Positions 33,605-41,145 of a stretch of 64,000 bases of DNA are shown here, piece by piece (position 1 is the first letter of the stretch; each line of letters begins with the position of its first letter). The stretch covers positions 16,898 through 80,897 of the forward strand of contig JAHBXN010000012.1 in assembly GCA_019636475.1 (NCBI GenBank), read 5' to 3'. The notes beneath the pieces are model-generated. The model saw only the letters and a program-made list of their open reading frames with translations. It was not told the origin of the DNA and made no database searches. The stretch comes from Phycisphaerae bacterium. Its GTDB lineage: Bacteria; Planctomycetota; Phycisphaerae; UBA1845; UTPLA1. The position numbers were made by a program, and so were the translations under genes.

Positions 33605-34894
33605 TCAGGATGTCGAACGCTTCGCGGCCGGGTCGGCAGCCTTTTTCTTCGCGCCGCTGGACAGGCGAAGGCGATCGCGAAGCAAGGCGGGATTGAACAG
33701 CGCCGCGAGATTCTCCAGCAGATAGCCGATGATCGGGCCGGGATCTCGGGCGCGCAGCAACTGATAGGAGGTGTCCTTGCGAAACTGAAACCAGCTCGGC
33801 CACGTCGAGAATCGCTGCTTATTGCTTACGCGAAGAAACCACAGAATATCGGCCGGCAGGAATCTGAGGAACCGGTTCTTTGGATAATCAAGCACCGCCT
33901 CCACGGGTTCGCCGTGTGCCATTCGGTACATCATCAAGGGAAAATCGATGCCGACCGAAATGCCCATATTAAAGCTCTCCGGAAACCGCGGGTTGATCTC
34001 CATCAGCTTCGCAACATCGTCGCGAGGATCCACGACGTAATCGAAATCGCAGAACCCCAGCCAGTCCAGCGCGACAAGCATCATTCGCGAATATTCAATC
34101 ACGTCCGGCCGATCGGCGGAGAAGTTCAGTACGCTGCTGCCGCCGTCCGGCGGATACATGCGCGTCTTGCCATAGGCGATGGCGGCAAGCACGCTTCGAT
34201 GCTCGTCCATCAGCATGTCAACCTTGTACTGCATTCCGCCGGGTGGAATGAAGTCCTGCAGGTAGCATTCGCCATGCTCGGCCGTCAGTCGATCGTAGGC
34301 CGACCGGATCTCGTCGGCGTTGTAACACCAGGTGATGCCCCGCGCGCCGACGCCGACACTCGGCTTAATCAGCACCGGCCACCGCTGAATCTGCGGCAGG
34401 ACACCCTCCAGGCCGCCGGGATGCTCCGCGGGAAACCATGAATCCGGTATGGGAACGCCGGCCGCCATCGCCGTTTTCATGGTGGGAATTTTCTCGTATG
34501 CGGCGAGGAAGCTGGAGGCGCTCGGCATGATGATCCGGGTGTGCCGGCGCACGTCGTCCTGAATCTCGTTGACGGCCAGCGCGCCGTAGTGCCCGAGTTG
34601 AAAGAGCATGTCGATCGGTCGTGAGCGAAGAAACTTCAGCAGCCATTCCTGAAATGCCGCCTTCTGAAAGCGCGTGGACGGATACACGTGTCTCTCGCGA
34701 CAGCCGCGACTGAAGAAGCCGCTGTTTAGCCGCCGCTCGCTACCCGCCGCGACGCGAAAACCCGCGCGGGCCATCGATTCGATGACTGGCAGCGCGGCCT
34801 TGCCGGATGCTTCCATGACAAAGACGGTCGGCGCGGCCGAATCGCGCGGCGATGGTCCCCCCCGGGCCGTCAATTGGTCGGGCACATCGTTCAC
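33605..34894 (-). CDS. ATP-grasp family ligase
   Basis: 429 residues. An N-terminal Rossmann-like domain with VFVMEASGKAALPVIESMARAGFRVAAGS precedes the ATP-grasp fold. That fold is seen as VPIPDSWFPAE, WPVLIKPSVGVGARGITWC, YLQDFIPPGGMQYKVDMLMDE and the metal-binding LMEINPRFPESF. This layout is like carbamoyl-phosphate-synthase-type or amino-acid ligases and D-aspartate ligase-like enzymes, which join a carboxylate to an amine or thiol. A glycan amino-acid modification is the natural guess given its coupling to a glycosyltransferase. The GTG at 34894 overlaps the preceding stop by 4 bp (GTGA) and has GGGAGG upstream. The C-terminus (about 60 residues) is helical and basic. Confidence 0.8.
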   Translation of the reverse strand: MNDVPDQLTARGGPSPRDSAAPTVFVMEASGKAALPVIESMARAGFRVAAGSERRLNSGFFSRGCRERHVYPSTRFQKAAFQEWLLKFLRSRPIDMLFQLGHYGALAVNEIQDDVRRHTRIIMPSASSFLAAYEKIPTMKTAMAAGVPIPDSWFPAEHPGGLEGVLPQIQRWPVLIKPSVGVGARGITWCYNADEIRSAYDRLTAEHGECYLQDFIPPGGMQYKVDMLMDEHRSVLAAIAYGKTRMYPPDGGSSVLNFSADRPDVIEYSRMMLVALDWLGFCDFDYVVDPRDDVAKLMEINPRFPESFNMGISVGIDFPLMMYRMAHGEPVEAVLDYPKNRFLRFLPADILWFLRVSNKQRFSTWPSWFQFRKDTSYQLLRARDPGPIIGYLLENLAALFNPALLRDRLRLSSGAKKKAADPAAKRSTS

Positions 34895-36138
34895 GCCTGC
34901 CGCCTCCCGGCCGGTGCAGCACATTCTCGAATGGCTTCTTCGAACACGCTCGCCAACTCCGTCGCAATCATGCGTCGATCGAATCGGGCGAAGGCCGTTT
35001 CACGCGCGCGAGTGCCGATCGCGCGGCGTTCATCGGGATGATCCGCCCATCGCTCGATTCGAGCGGCGAGGTCCGCGGCATCGCCGGGCTTCGACGCGAC
35101 GCCGATTCCGGCGGATTCAACCAAATCGGCCGTGGTGCCCGCGAAATTCACGATTGTCGGCAGGCCGGCGAACATGTAGTCAAAAATCTTGTTGGGCGTG
35201 ACCCAGCGCGGCCGGACAATCTGTTTGAGAATCATCAGGCCGATGTCAGCGGCCGCAAGAATGCCCGGGATCTGCAACTTCTGAACCGGTTCGAGCAGAT
35301 GCACATTCGTGAGGCCGCGGCGTTTGGCTTCATCGATCAGCACTGGACGCATCTTGCCTTCACCGATCAGCACGATGGCGATATCCGGCCGATGCCGAAG
35401 CAACTCGGCTGCATCGAGCAACTGAGTCAGGCCGTTGGCATCGCCATGCGCGCCGGTATAGACGGCTTTGATCCGGCCATCGAGACCGCGGGCGTGCCAA
35501 TAGTCGTGATCGGGCCTGACATCGCGGTAGAGCGACCCATCAGCGCCGAGCACGACCGTTCGCAGCTTCTCGGGCGGGAATCCGCGCTCAAGCAGCCGAT
35601 CGTGAAAACCCCGCGAGACCAGAAGAATCCGCCGCGCCCGGGCATAGCAGAAACGCTCCAGCCATTCCCAGAATCGCGACTGCAAACCGGGTTTCATCCT
35701 GCCGGCAGCGATCAAATCCTCCGGCCAGAGATCCCTCACTTCGAAGATATAAGGAATTCGCTTCAGAGCAGCGGCGAGTCGAGCTGGAATGCCCACCGTC
35801 GGCGGCGTGCTCGTCGCGAAGATCAGATCGGCCTTTCCGGCACGCAGGGCAGCCCAGGTGGCCAGCATCGCGAACTTCAGCCACGCCCACATGCGCCCGG
35901 AGACCGGCAGGCGGTTCGCATACCACGCATTGCACGCGATGACGCGGATACCGTCGATGTGGTGCGTCTGAAAGAGACGGTACCAGGGCATGCGCGGCAA
36001 CGAACTCTGGTCGTGCACACCGGTGATCATCGTGACCTGATGGCCCATTTCGATGAGGTAGCGCGAGACATCGTAGCTGCGTGTGGCGCTGGTGCCCTCG
36101 TTGGTCACGAAGTACTGATGAATATAGATGAGTCTCAT
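34891..36138 (-). CDS. GT4 family glycosyltransferase (WbuB/WcaI-like)
   Basis: 415 residues with the GT-B fold. The N-terminus IYIHQYFVTNEGTSATRSYDVSRYLIEMGHQVTMITG is typical of the WbuB/WcaI group of GT4. IFEVRDLWPEDLIAAG is the conserved central block. In the C-terminal domain VYTGAHGDANGL, IGEGKMR and PNKIFDYMFAGLPTIVNFAGTTADLVESAGIGV complete the pattern. The usual E-x7-E pair near the last motif is partly changed (PNKIFDYMFAGLP), as is usual in this subgroup. It forms 4-bp overlaps with both the heparinase-like gene upstream (ATGA) and the ATP-grasp gene downstream (GTGA). It probably adds an N-acetylated sugar to a surface glycan. Confidence 0.85.
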   Translation of the reverse strand: MRLIYIHQYFVTNEGTSATRSYDVSRYLIEMGHQVTMITGVHDQSSLPRMPWYRLFQTHHIDGIRVIACNAWYANRLPVSGRMWAWLKFAMLATWAALRAGKADLIFATSTPPTVGIPARLAAALKRIPYIFEVRDLWPEDLIAAGRMKPGLQSRFWEWLERFCYARARRILLVSRGFHDRLLERGFPPEKLRTVVLGADGSLYRDVRPDHDYWHARGLDGRIKAVYTGAHGDANGLTQLLDAAELLRHRPDIAIVLIGEGKMRPVLIDEAKRRGLTNVHLLEPVQKLQIPGILAAADIGLMILKQIVRPRWVTPNKIFDYMFAGLPTIVNFAGTTADLVESAGIGVASKPGDAADLAARIERWADHPDERRAIGTRARETAFARFDRRMIATELASVFEEAIRECAAPAGRRQA

Positions 36139-38171
36139 GCGCGGGCGTCACTCCCCGGACTGATGCGCGTCACAATTCTTATCGGCAGGAGCACGCGGCC
36201 GTTCAGCTCGATCGTCGGCCGCGCGGACTTTTCGCCATAATATTCCGACTGCCAGCCCATCACGCCAGCGGAAGATTCGTCGCCGCGTCGTATGTCGATT
36301 CGCATGTCGTCCGGCAGATCGAATGCGAAGCGAACCCTACCTCGCGGATGAATCAATTCGAGCCATCGCTGTTCCGCGTGCAGCACGAAGGGTGCATCGG
36401 CCAGATGCCACCGCAACACGACGGGGTGCTCTCCGATGCCGGTCAGGGAATCCGTGACGATCCACTCGCGGTCGGCCCGTAGTTCGACATCCCGGCGGTG
36501 CACGACATTCCACGGATATCTGCTGTAGCCCTGGTGTTCTCCGGTCCACTGCGCCACCCCGTGGCGCACGCAGCGCGCTTCGGGCCAGGGCACCCATAGG
36601 AATCGCGACGCCGGATCGAGCGGGCCGCGCCCGCCGATTTCGATGGTGTTATGCGCGGCGATGTCCTTGAAAAACTTCTCGAAGTGCGGAGTGTCCGGCG
36701 AATAGTACAGAAACGACCCGCTGTCCGAGACGATATTCGCGCCCCGGTACCAGATGTCGAGATGAAGCGGATCGACATGCGCGGGCCGATCGCGGTAGCT
36801 GTGACATCGGGCCATGCACCATGTATCCGAGCCGCGAATCGTGTAGTAGCCGCCGACATCGAAACGCGCGGAGACGGCGGGACGCGGCGTCGATGGAGAC
36901 GACGCAAACGCATCGCCGTAAAGCCAGACGGCCGCTTCGTCCCACGGCCCAGGCGGGAGAACGCGCGTTCCGGTCGCAGCGAACATCGCGGCCTGCACCA
37001 CCGGGCGGAAATCGGTGTAGTCGCAGGAATCGAGCGGCAGAACGAGCGCGCCGTCGTTGCTGCCGTAATTCGGCACGCGGCCCGAGTCCGGATCGAGCAT
37101 GCCAAGAAGGAACTCGCCCGCGAGCGCCACGCGACGACGGAGTTCAGCCGACAGCGGCGCGCCCGCCAATTCAGCAATCCGCATGGCCCAGAGGCAGTCA
37201 TGCAGCATGACGCGATGATAGTTCATCGAGTGCTGTACGAAGCTGCCATCGTCGTAAATCTGCCGGGCGATTTCGCGCTCAAGCGTTTTTCGGCCGAGCG
37301 AACGCCAGCCGGCCGAACGGCGAAGGAAGGGGAACAGCGTGCCGATGGTAAAAAGCCCGACGGCCTCGCTGATGCCGTGGTTGTTCTTCTGCGACACGGC
37401 GAAATCGATATTCGCAGCGACCCGATCTGCGGTAATCGCAAGCATTTTGATCGCAAGATCGATGCGCGCCGGGGTGGTGGCCGACGATTTCCAGAACGCA
37501 TGCAACGCGAAGATCCATGCGAAGGCTCGGAGCGAAGCCTCCTGCCCGCATTTCCAGTTCGGTCCCATGTTCGGCGGATTCTGCTCCACCCAGCTCTCGA
37601 ACAATCGCCAGTACGCTTCAGGAAACGTTTCATCTCCACTGAATGCGTACGCTCGCGCCAACCAGAACGCGCACGCGAAGCGCGAGGGCTCCCAGACCGT
37701 CTTCACATCGCCGAAGTCAGGTGAGAAGGTCGGATAGTCGCTCCAGTGCGTGCGGGCGTGATGGCTCGCCCTGGCGCCGGGGACGCGCAACCATTCGACC
37801 GGGCTGCCGTGGTCCACGAGCCTTCGGCTGTAGTAGAGGAACTTACCTGCCGCATAGTCGTGCGCGATGGCAAGGGTCTGAGCAACGCCGGCGCTGCCGG
37901 CCGTTTCGCGAAGCAGCGCGCGCTCGGGCATCCGTCCAGGGTCAAAAAGGAATCGCCCGATGTGTCGTTCGAGGGCATGCCCAAAATTTCCCGGATCGTT
38001 CGATGTGGTCGAGCCAGGCAGATCAGCAAGTGAATAGCTCTCGATTGAGACCGCCGGCGTCGCGCGGCGCAGCGCACCCGAATTCTTTCGCAAGGCGTAC
38101 CAGGCTCGATAGGCGACCCACCGGAGGCCCATGAGGCGGAGAACCTGTAGTTGTCGGCGGAGGCGGGTCAT
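36135..38171 (-). CDS. heparinase II/III-like alginate-lyase-fold protein
   Basis: 678 residues. The N-terminal half is an (alpha/alpha) toroid with blocks typical of heparinase II/III-like proteins in surface polysaccharide clusters (VKTVWEPSRF, NWKCGQEASLRAFAW, SQKNNHGISEAVGLFTIG and QIYDDGSFVQHSMNYHRVMLHDCLW). The NNHGISEA and YHRVMLHD stretches carry the candidate catalytic residues. The C-terminal half is the beta-sandwich domain (VGGYYTIRGSDTWCMARCHSYRDRPAHVDPLHLDIWYRG). No signal peptide is visible. In other bacteria such genes sit in capsule or EPS loci, where they may trim or modify the polymer. It is first of three coupled minus-strand genes; its stop overlaps the GT4 start (ATGA). 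Confidence 0.8.
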   Translation of the reverse strand: MTRLRRQLQVLRLMGLRWVAYRAWYALRKNSGALRRATPAVSIESYSLADLPGSTTSNDPGNFGHALERHIGRFLFDPGRMPERALLRETAGSAGVAQTLAIAHDYAAGKFLYYSRRLVDHGSPVEWLRVPGARASHHARTHWSDYPTFSPDFGDVKTVWEPSRFACAFWLARAYAFSGDETFPEAYWRLFESWVEQNPPNMGPNWKCGQEASLRAFAWIFALHAFWKSSATTPARIDLAIKMLAITADRVAANIDFAVSQKNNHGISEAVGLFTIGTLFPFLRRSAGWRSLGRKTLEREIARQIYDDGSFVQHSMNYHRVMLHDCLWAMRIAELAGAPLSAELRRRVALAGEFLLGMLDPDSGRVPNYGSNDGALVLPLDSCDYTDFRPVVQAAMFAATGTRVLPPGPWDEAAVWLYGDAFASSPSTPRPAVSARFDVGGYYTIRGSDTWCMARCHSYRDRPAHVDPLHLDIWYRGANIVSDSGSFLYYSPDTPHFEKFFKDIAAHNTIEIGGRGPLDPASRFLWVPWPEARCVRHGVAQWTGEHQGYSRYPWNVVHRRDVELRADREWIVTDSLTGIGEHPVVLRWHLADAPFVLHAEQRWLELIHPRGRVRFAFDLPDDMRIDIRRGDESSAGVMGWQSEYYGEKSARPTIELNGRVLLPIRIVTRISPGSDARA

Positions 38172-38356
38172 GCGAGTTCATCGGTTCGATCGGACCAGCG
38201 ATTTCCACGAAGCGAGAGCATACGCGAACATGAATGTGTCCGCGACGTGACCCGATAATGGCGCCCTGCCGACGCCGTACACGGACCATCCCGGCCCGCG
38301 TCGGTGCATACCCGCAGACTGAACAAACTAGAAGCGGTTTGGGACCATGGCGGCGA

Positions 38357-40096
38357 TCACGGGTTCGTGTAGGTGAAGTTTACGTGATTCACGCCGTGAC
38401 ACGTAAGCGTGCACGATCCGGAAAATCGGCCGGTGTCATTGAAGAACCGCCGGCCGCCGACGATTCGCAAATCGAAATTGATGAGTGCTGAATGCTGCGA
38501 ACGCGGCCCGTTGACGCCGTGGGGCGCGTGGCAGGCGCTGCAGGGTGTCCGCGCATCGACCACATGCCGCCTGTGGAACGTGAAGCTCTCGTCGCCAAGA
38601 ATGCTGTTACGGTCGTGGCACTGGTAGCACAGGGCGTATGCCTGTGCGGATTCGACCGTGAAGTCGGCCGTGTCGTATCGGTCCGCCAGCAGAAACTCGT
38701 ATCGCGATCCATGCGGCCCATTCGGCCCACCGCCGCCGAGCTGTCGCGCGTCCGGATTGTTGTGACAATCCTGGCAACTGATGAAGGTCTTCTGCCGGGC
38801 CTGCGGGGTGAGGCTGGGCACTTCGTTCTGATTTCGAGCCTGCCGCGTGATGGGATGTGACGACGCGGCAGTGGCACTGAGTTCGCGACGAATGTTGCCC
38901 CAGTTGTCTCGCTGCCGAATAATGCGGCCGCGAACCGGCGCGGGATTATCCGAATGGCAGCGGAAGCAGACCTCGTAATAAAAATTGGCCCGCTCCGTCG
39001 GTGTGCCGGCGGACGTGATGCCTGCGACCTCCTGCATTGCCGGCGGGACGCGATTGCGCCCGATATCCCACTGCGAGAGCCTGCTGCCGAGCGGATCGTC
39101 GCGCACGGCATGCGGATTGTGACAATCGACGCAGTCCACGTGAATGCGCTGCATCAGCACGGACTCGGCGGGATCATGCGCGTCGCGCCAGCGCTGGACG
39201 CGATGGCCGCTGCGCAGATTGGCGACACCCTGCATGTCTCGACCGAACAGGCCATTGTGACAATCCATGCACAGATCGTACGGACGGTCGTGAAGCAGCC
39301 GCTCGGGGTGGCCCGCGCTGTGTGCGGCATGACAGGAGCCGCAGGCATTCTCCGACAGAGACCGTCTCGCCGGCGACACGCCGTTATTCACGGTCGGCGG
39401 CACGGAGCGATTGCTCAGGGCGTGAGCGCTCTGCCGCCAGCCCTTCATATCGTGACAGGTGATGCACAGCGTGCCCCGCTCATCGGTGACCCGCAGGAAG
39501 TTGCCTAGTTCGTTGTTGTGCGGATCGTGACAGGCCGTGCACTCCAGTTCACCGCGTGGGCCAAGTTTGATGTCGCGACTGACCAGATCGGGCGACCGGA
39601 GTTGCGGATCCCGATTGGACAACTGCCGATCGAAGCGAAAACCGATCGGATGATCGTCGGCCAGATTGTTCGTCAGGTTCGACGGCCCGCTCGGCATGAA
39701 CGGCTGGTTCATCGTGATCGGATCGGTCGCGCCACGGCTCTGCACAAGGCCCAGCGCAATGCTGCCGTCGTGACACGACAGGCACATCTTGCTGGCGGGG
39801 CCGGGCTGATCGATGCGGGCGTCGGTCGTTGAGCTTGAATAAATCCGGTAATACGTCGTCGGGTTATATCGATTCCACAGCGGCGTCTGCGGATCCGTCC
39901 GGTGCGGAGCGTGACAGAAGATGCACACTTCGTCTTCGTGAAGCGCTCGAACCGTTCCCGGACCTGTCGCCGACAAATTATGCTTCGAATTGACGACCGA
40001 CTGATCGGCGCGCGCCTGCCCGCCGTGCGCGAAGGCAAACGCCCAGCCGGCAACGAACAAAATGACTTCAGTGCGGCAACCCATCGCGCGCATCAT
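38357..40096 (-). CDS. multiheme c-type cytochrome (11 CxxCH + 1 CxxxCH)
   Basis: 579 residues. A signal peptide (VILFVAGWAFAFAHGGQARA) exports it. Eleven CxxCH motifs are read in order (CIFCH, CLSCH, CTACH, CITCH, CGSCH, CMDCH, CVDCH, CFRCH, CQDCH, CYQCH, CSACH). A C-terminal CTLTCH has three residues between the cysteines. Spacing and NP-H or P-H residues after many motifs match the 'doubled CXXCH' cytochromes. Each motif would bind a heme covalently, with His ligands supplied by the many scattered histidines. It is likely a periplasmic or outer-surface electron carrier. The ATG overlaps the stop of the NHL gene by 4 bp with GAGGAGGG 5 bases upstream. It is the last gene of a coupled trio with the barrel-like and NHL proteins. 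Confidence 0.92.
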   Translation of the reverse strand: MMRAMGCRTEVILFVAGWAFAFAHGGQARADQSVVNSKHNLSATGPGTVRALHEDEVCIFCHAPHRTDPQTPLWNRYNPTTYYRIYSSSTTDARIDQPGPASKMCLSCHDGSIALGLVQSRGATDPITMNQPFMPSGPSNLTNNLADDHPIGFRFDRQLSNRDPQLRSPDLVSRDIKLGPRGELECTACHDPHNNELGNFLRVTDERGTLCITCHDMKGWRQSAHALSNRSVPPTVNNGVSPARRSLSENACGSCHAAHSAGHPERLLHDRPYDLCMDCHNGLFGRDMQGVANLRSGHRVQRWRDAHDPAESVLMQRIHVDCVDCHNPHAVRDDPLGSRLSQWDIGRNRVPPAMQEVAGITSAGTPTERANFYYEVCFRCHSDNPAPVRGRIIRQRDNWGNIRRELSATAASSHPITRQARNQNEVPSLTPQARQKTFISCQDCHNNPDARQLGGGGPNGPHGSRYEFLLADRYDTADFTVESAQAYALCYQCHDRNSILGDESFTFHRRHVVDARTPCSACHAPHGVNGPRSQHSALINFDLRIVGGRRFFNDTGRFSGSCTLTCHGVNHVNFTYTNP

Positions 40097-41145
40097 TGTC
40101 CCTCCTCACGAAGATATTGGAAGACCTGAATGCGCCGATTGTAGGTGTCCGCAACCCAGATTCGATCCTGCGAATCAATCGAGATGCCGGACGGCAGACT
40201 GAACTGACCGGGCCCGTCGCCCTCTTCGCCGAACGCGAGCAGCAGGCGTCCATCCGGCTCGAAAATCTGCACATTCTCGAACTGGCTGTCCAGGACATAC
40301 AGGTGTCCGTCGGAATCCACAGCGACATCGCGCGGCAATGCGAAATCGCCGGCCGAATCGCCCTTGCGTCCGAACATTCGAACCGGCTCGGCCGCAGATT
40401 CGCTCGCCTCGGCGTCGAAGAACTGCACCCGAAAATTCATCGAATCCGCAATGACCGCGCCAAGGCGTGCATCCATCGTCAGACCAGCCGCGAAATTGAA
40501 CTGCCCGGGGCCGCCGCCGCGCGTGCCAAAACGCCGGACGACCTGTCCATCCCGATCAAAGACGATGACCGCGTGCAGGGCGGCGTCAAGCACCCACCAT
40601 TCGCCCGACGCCCGCCGATATGTCACGGCGCTGGGACGCTGAAGGAGCCCTTCACCGAACACGCGCCGAGTGCGGCCGTCCAGATCGAGCAGAAACACCG
40701 CCGATCGTCCGCTGTCGCAAACGGCCAGGGTGTCATCTGCAAGGCACACATCGGCCGGCCACGCCAACGGTCCGCCGCCGGCACCTCGAATGGACTTGAA
40801 GGTCCGGGCCGCCAGGTCCAACTCATACACCGATCCGGCCTGGCCATCCGCGACATAGACGCGATCACCGCGCGCGGCGACGGCATTGGGCGTGACAAAG
40901 ACCGCCTTCTCGATCGGCCCAGACAGTAATTCTCGAAACACCTCGCCGCCGGTCTTGCGGGCCTTCAGGCTGGCCTCGCCCGACAGCATTCCGATATAGC
41001 GAATCCGAGGCGCGTCCGGTGGGGCCGGCCACACGAGCGCGCCGCGACCGTCGGACTGCTCAAAAATCGGCTGCTGAGGCTGCTGGCAGGCACAGAACGC
41101 CCCGGACACGAAAAGGGCAAGGACAAATCGAAGACGTCGCGTCAT
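40093..41145 (-). CDS. NHL-repeat beta-propeller, probable exported lipoprotein
   Basis: 350 residues. The N-terminus RRLRFVLALFVSGAFCACQQPQQP is a signal sequence with a possible, imperfect lipobox ending at Cys21 or nearby. The rest is made of NHL/6-bladed propeller repeats, e.g. GGGPGQFNFAAGLTMDARLGAVIADSMNFRVQFFDAE, GDSAGDFALPRDVAVDSDGHLYVLDSQFENVQIFEPDG and GDGPGQFSLPSGISIDSQDRIWVADTYNRRIQVFQ. Propellers of this type are protein-binding platforms. The start is ATG 41145, overlapping the upstream stop (ATGA); the stop overlaps the cytochrome start likewise. The tight coupling suggests a complex with the cytochrome and the barrel protein. It has a paralogous relation to the propeller part of the plus-strand fusion at 44303-46363. 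Confidence 0.85.
   Translation of the reverse strand: MTRRLRFVLALFVSGAFCACQQPQQPIFEQSDGRGALVWPAPPDAPRIRYIGMLSGEASLKARKTGGEVFRELLSGPIEKAVFVTPNAVAARGDRVYVADGQAGSVYELDLAARTFKSIRGAGGGPLAWPADVCLADDTLAVCDSGRSAVFLLDLDGRTRRVFGEGLLQRPSAVTYRRASGEWWVLDAALHAVIVFDRDGQVVRRFGTRGGGPGQFNFAAGLTMDARLGAVIADSMNFRVQFFDAEASESAAEPVRMFGRKGDSAGDFALPRDVAVDSDGHLYVLDSQFENVQIFEPDGRLLLAFGEEGDGPGQFSLPSGISIDSQDRIWVADTYNRRIQVFQYLREEGQ

Noticed and set aside
34852..36240. Plus-strand frame of 462 codons opposite the GT4 gene
   Set aside because: Antisense shadow of a gene with full GT4 motifs and coupled overlaps.
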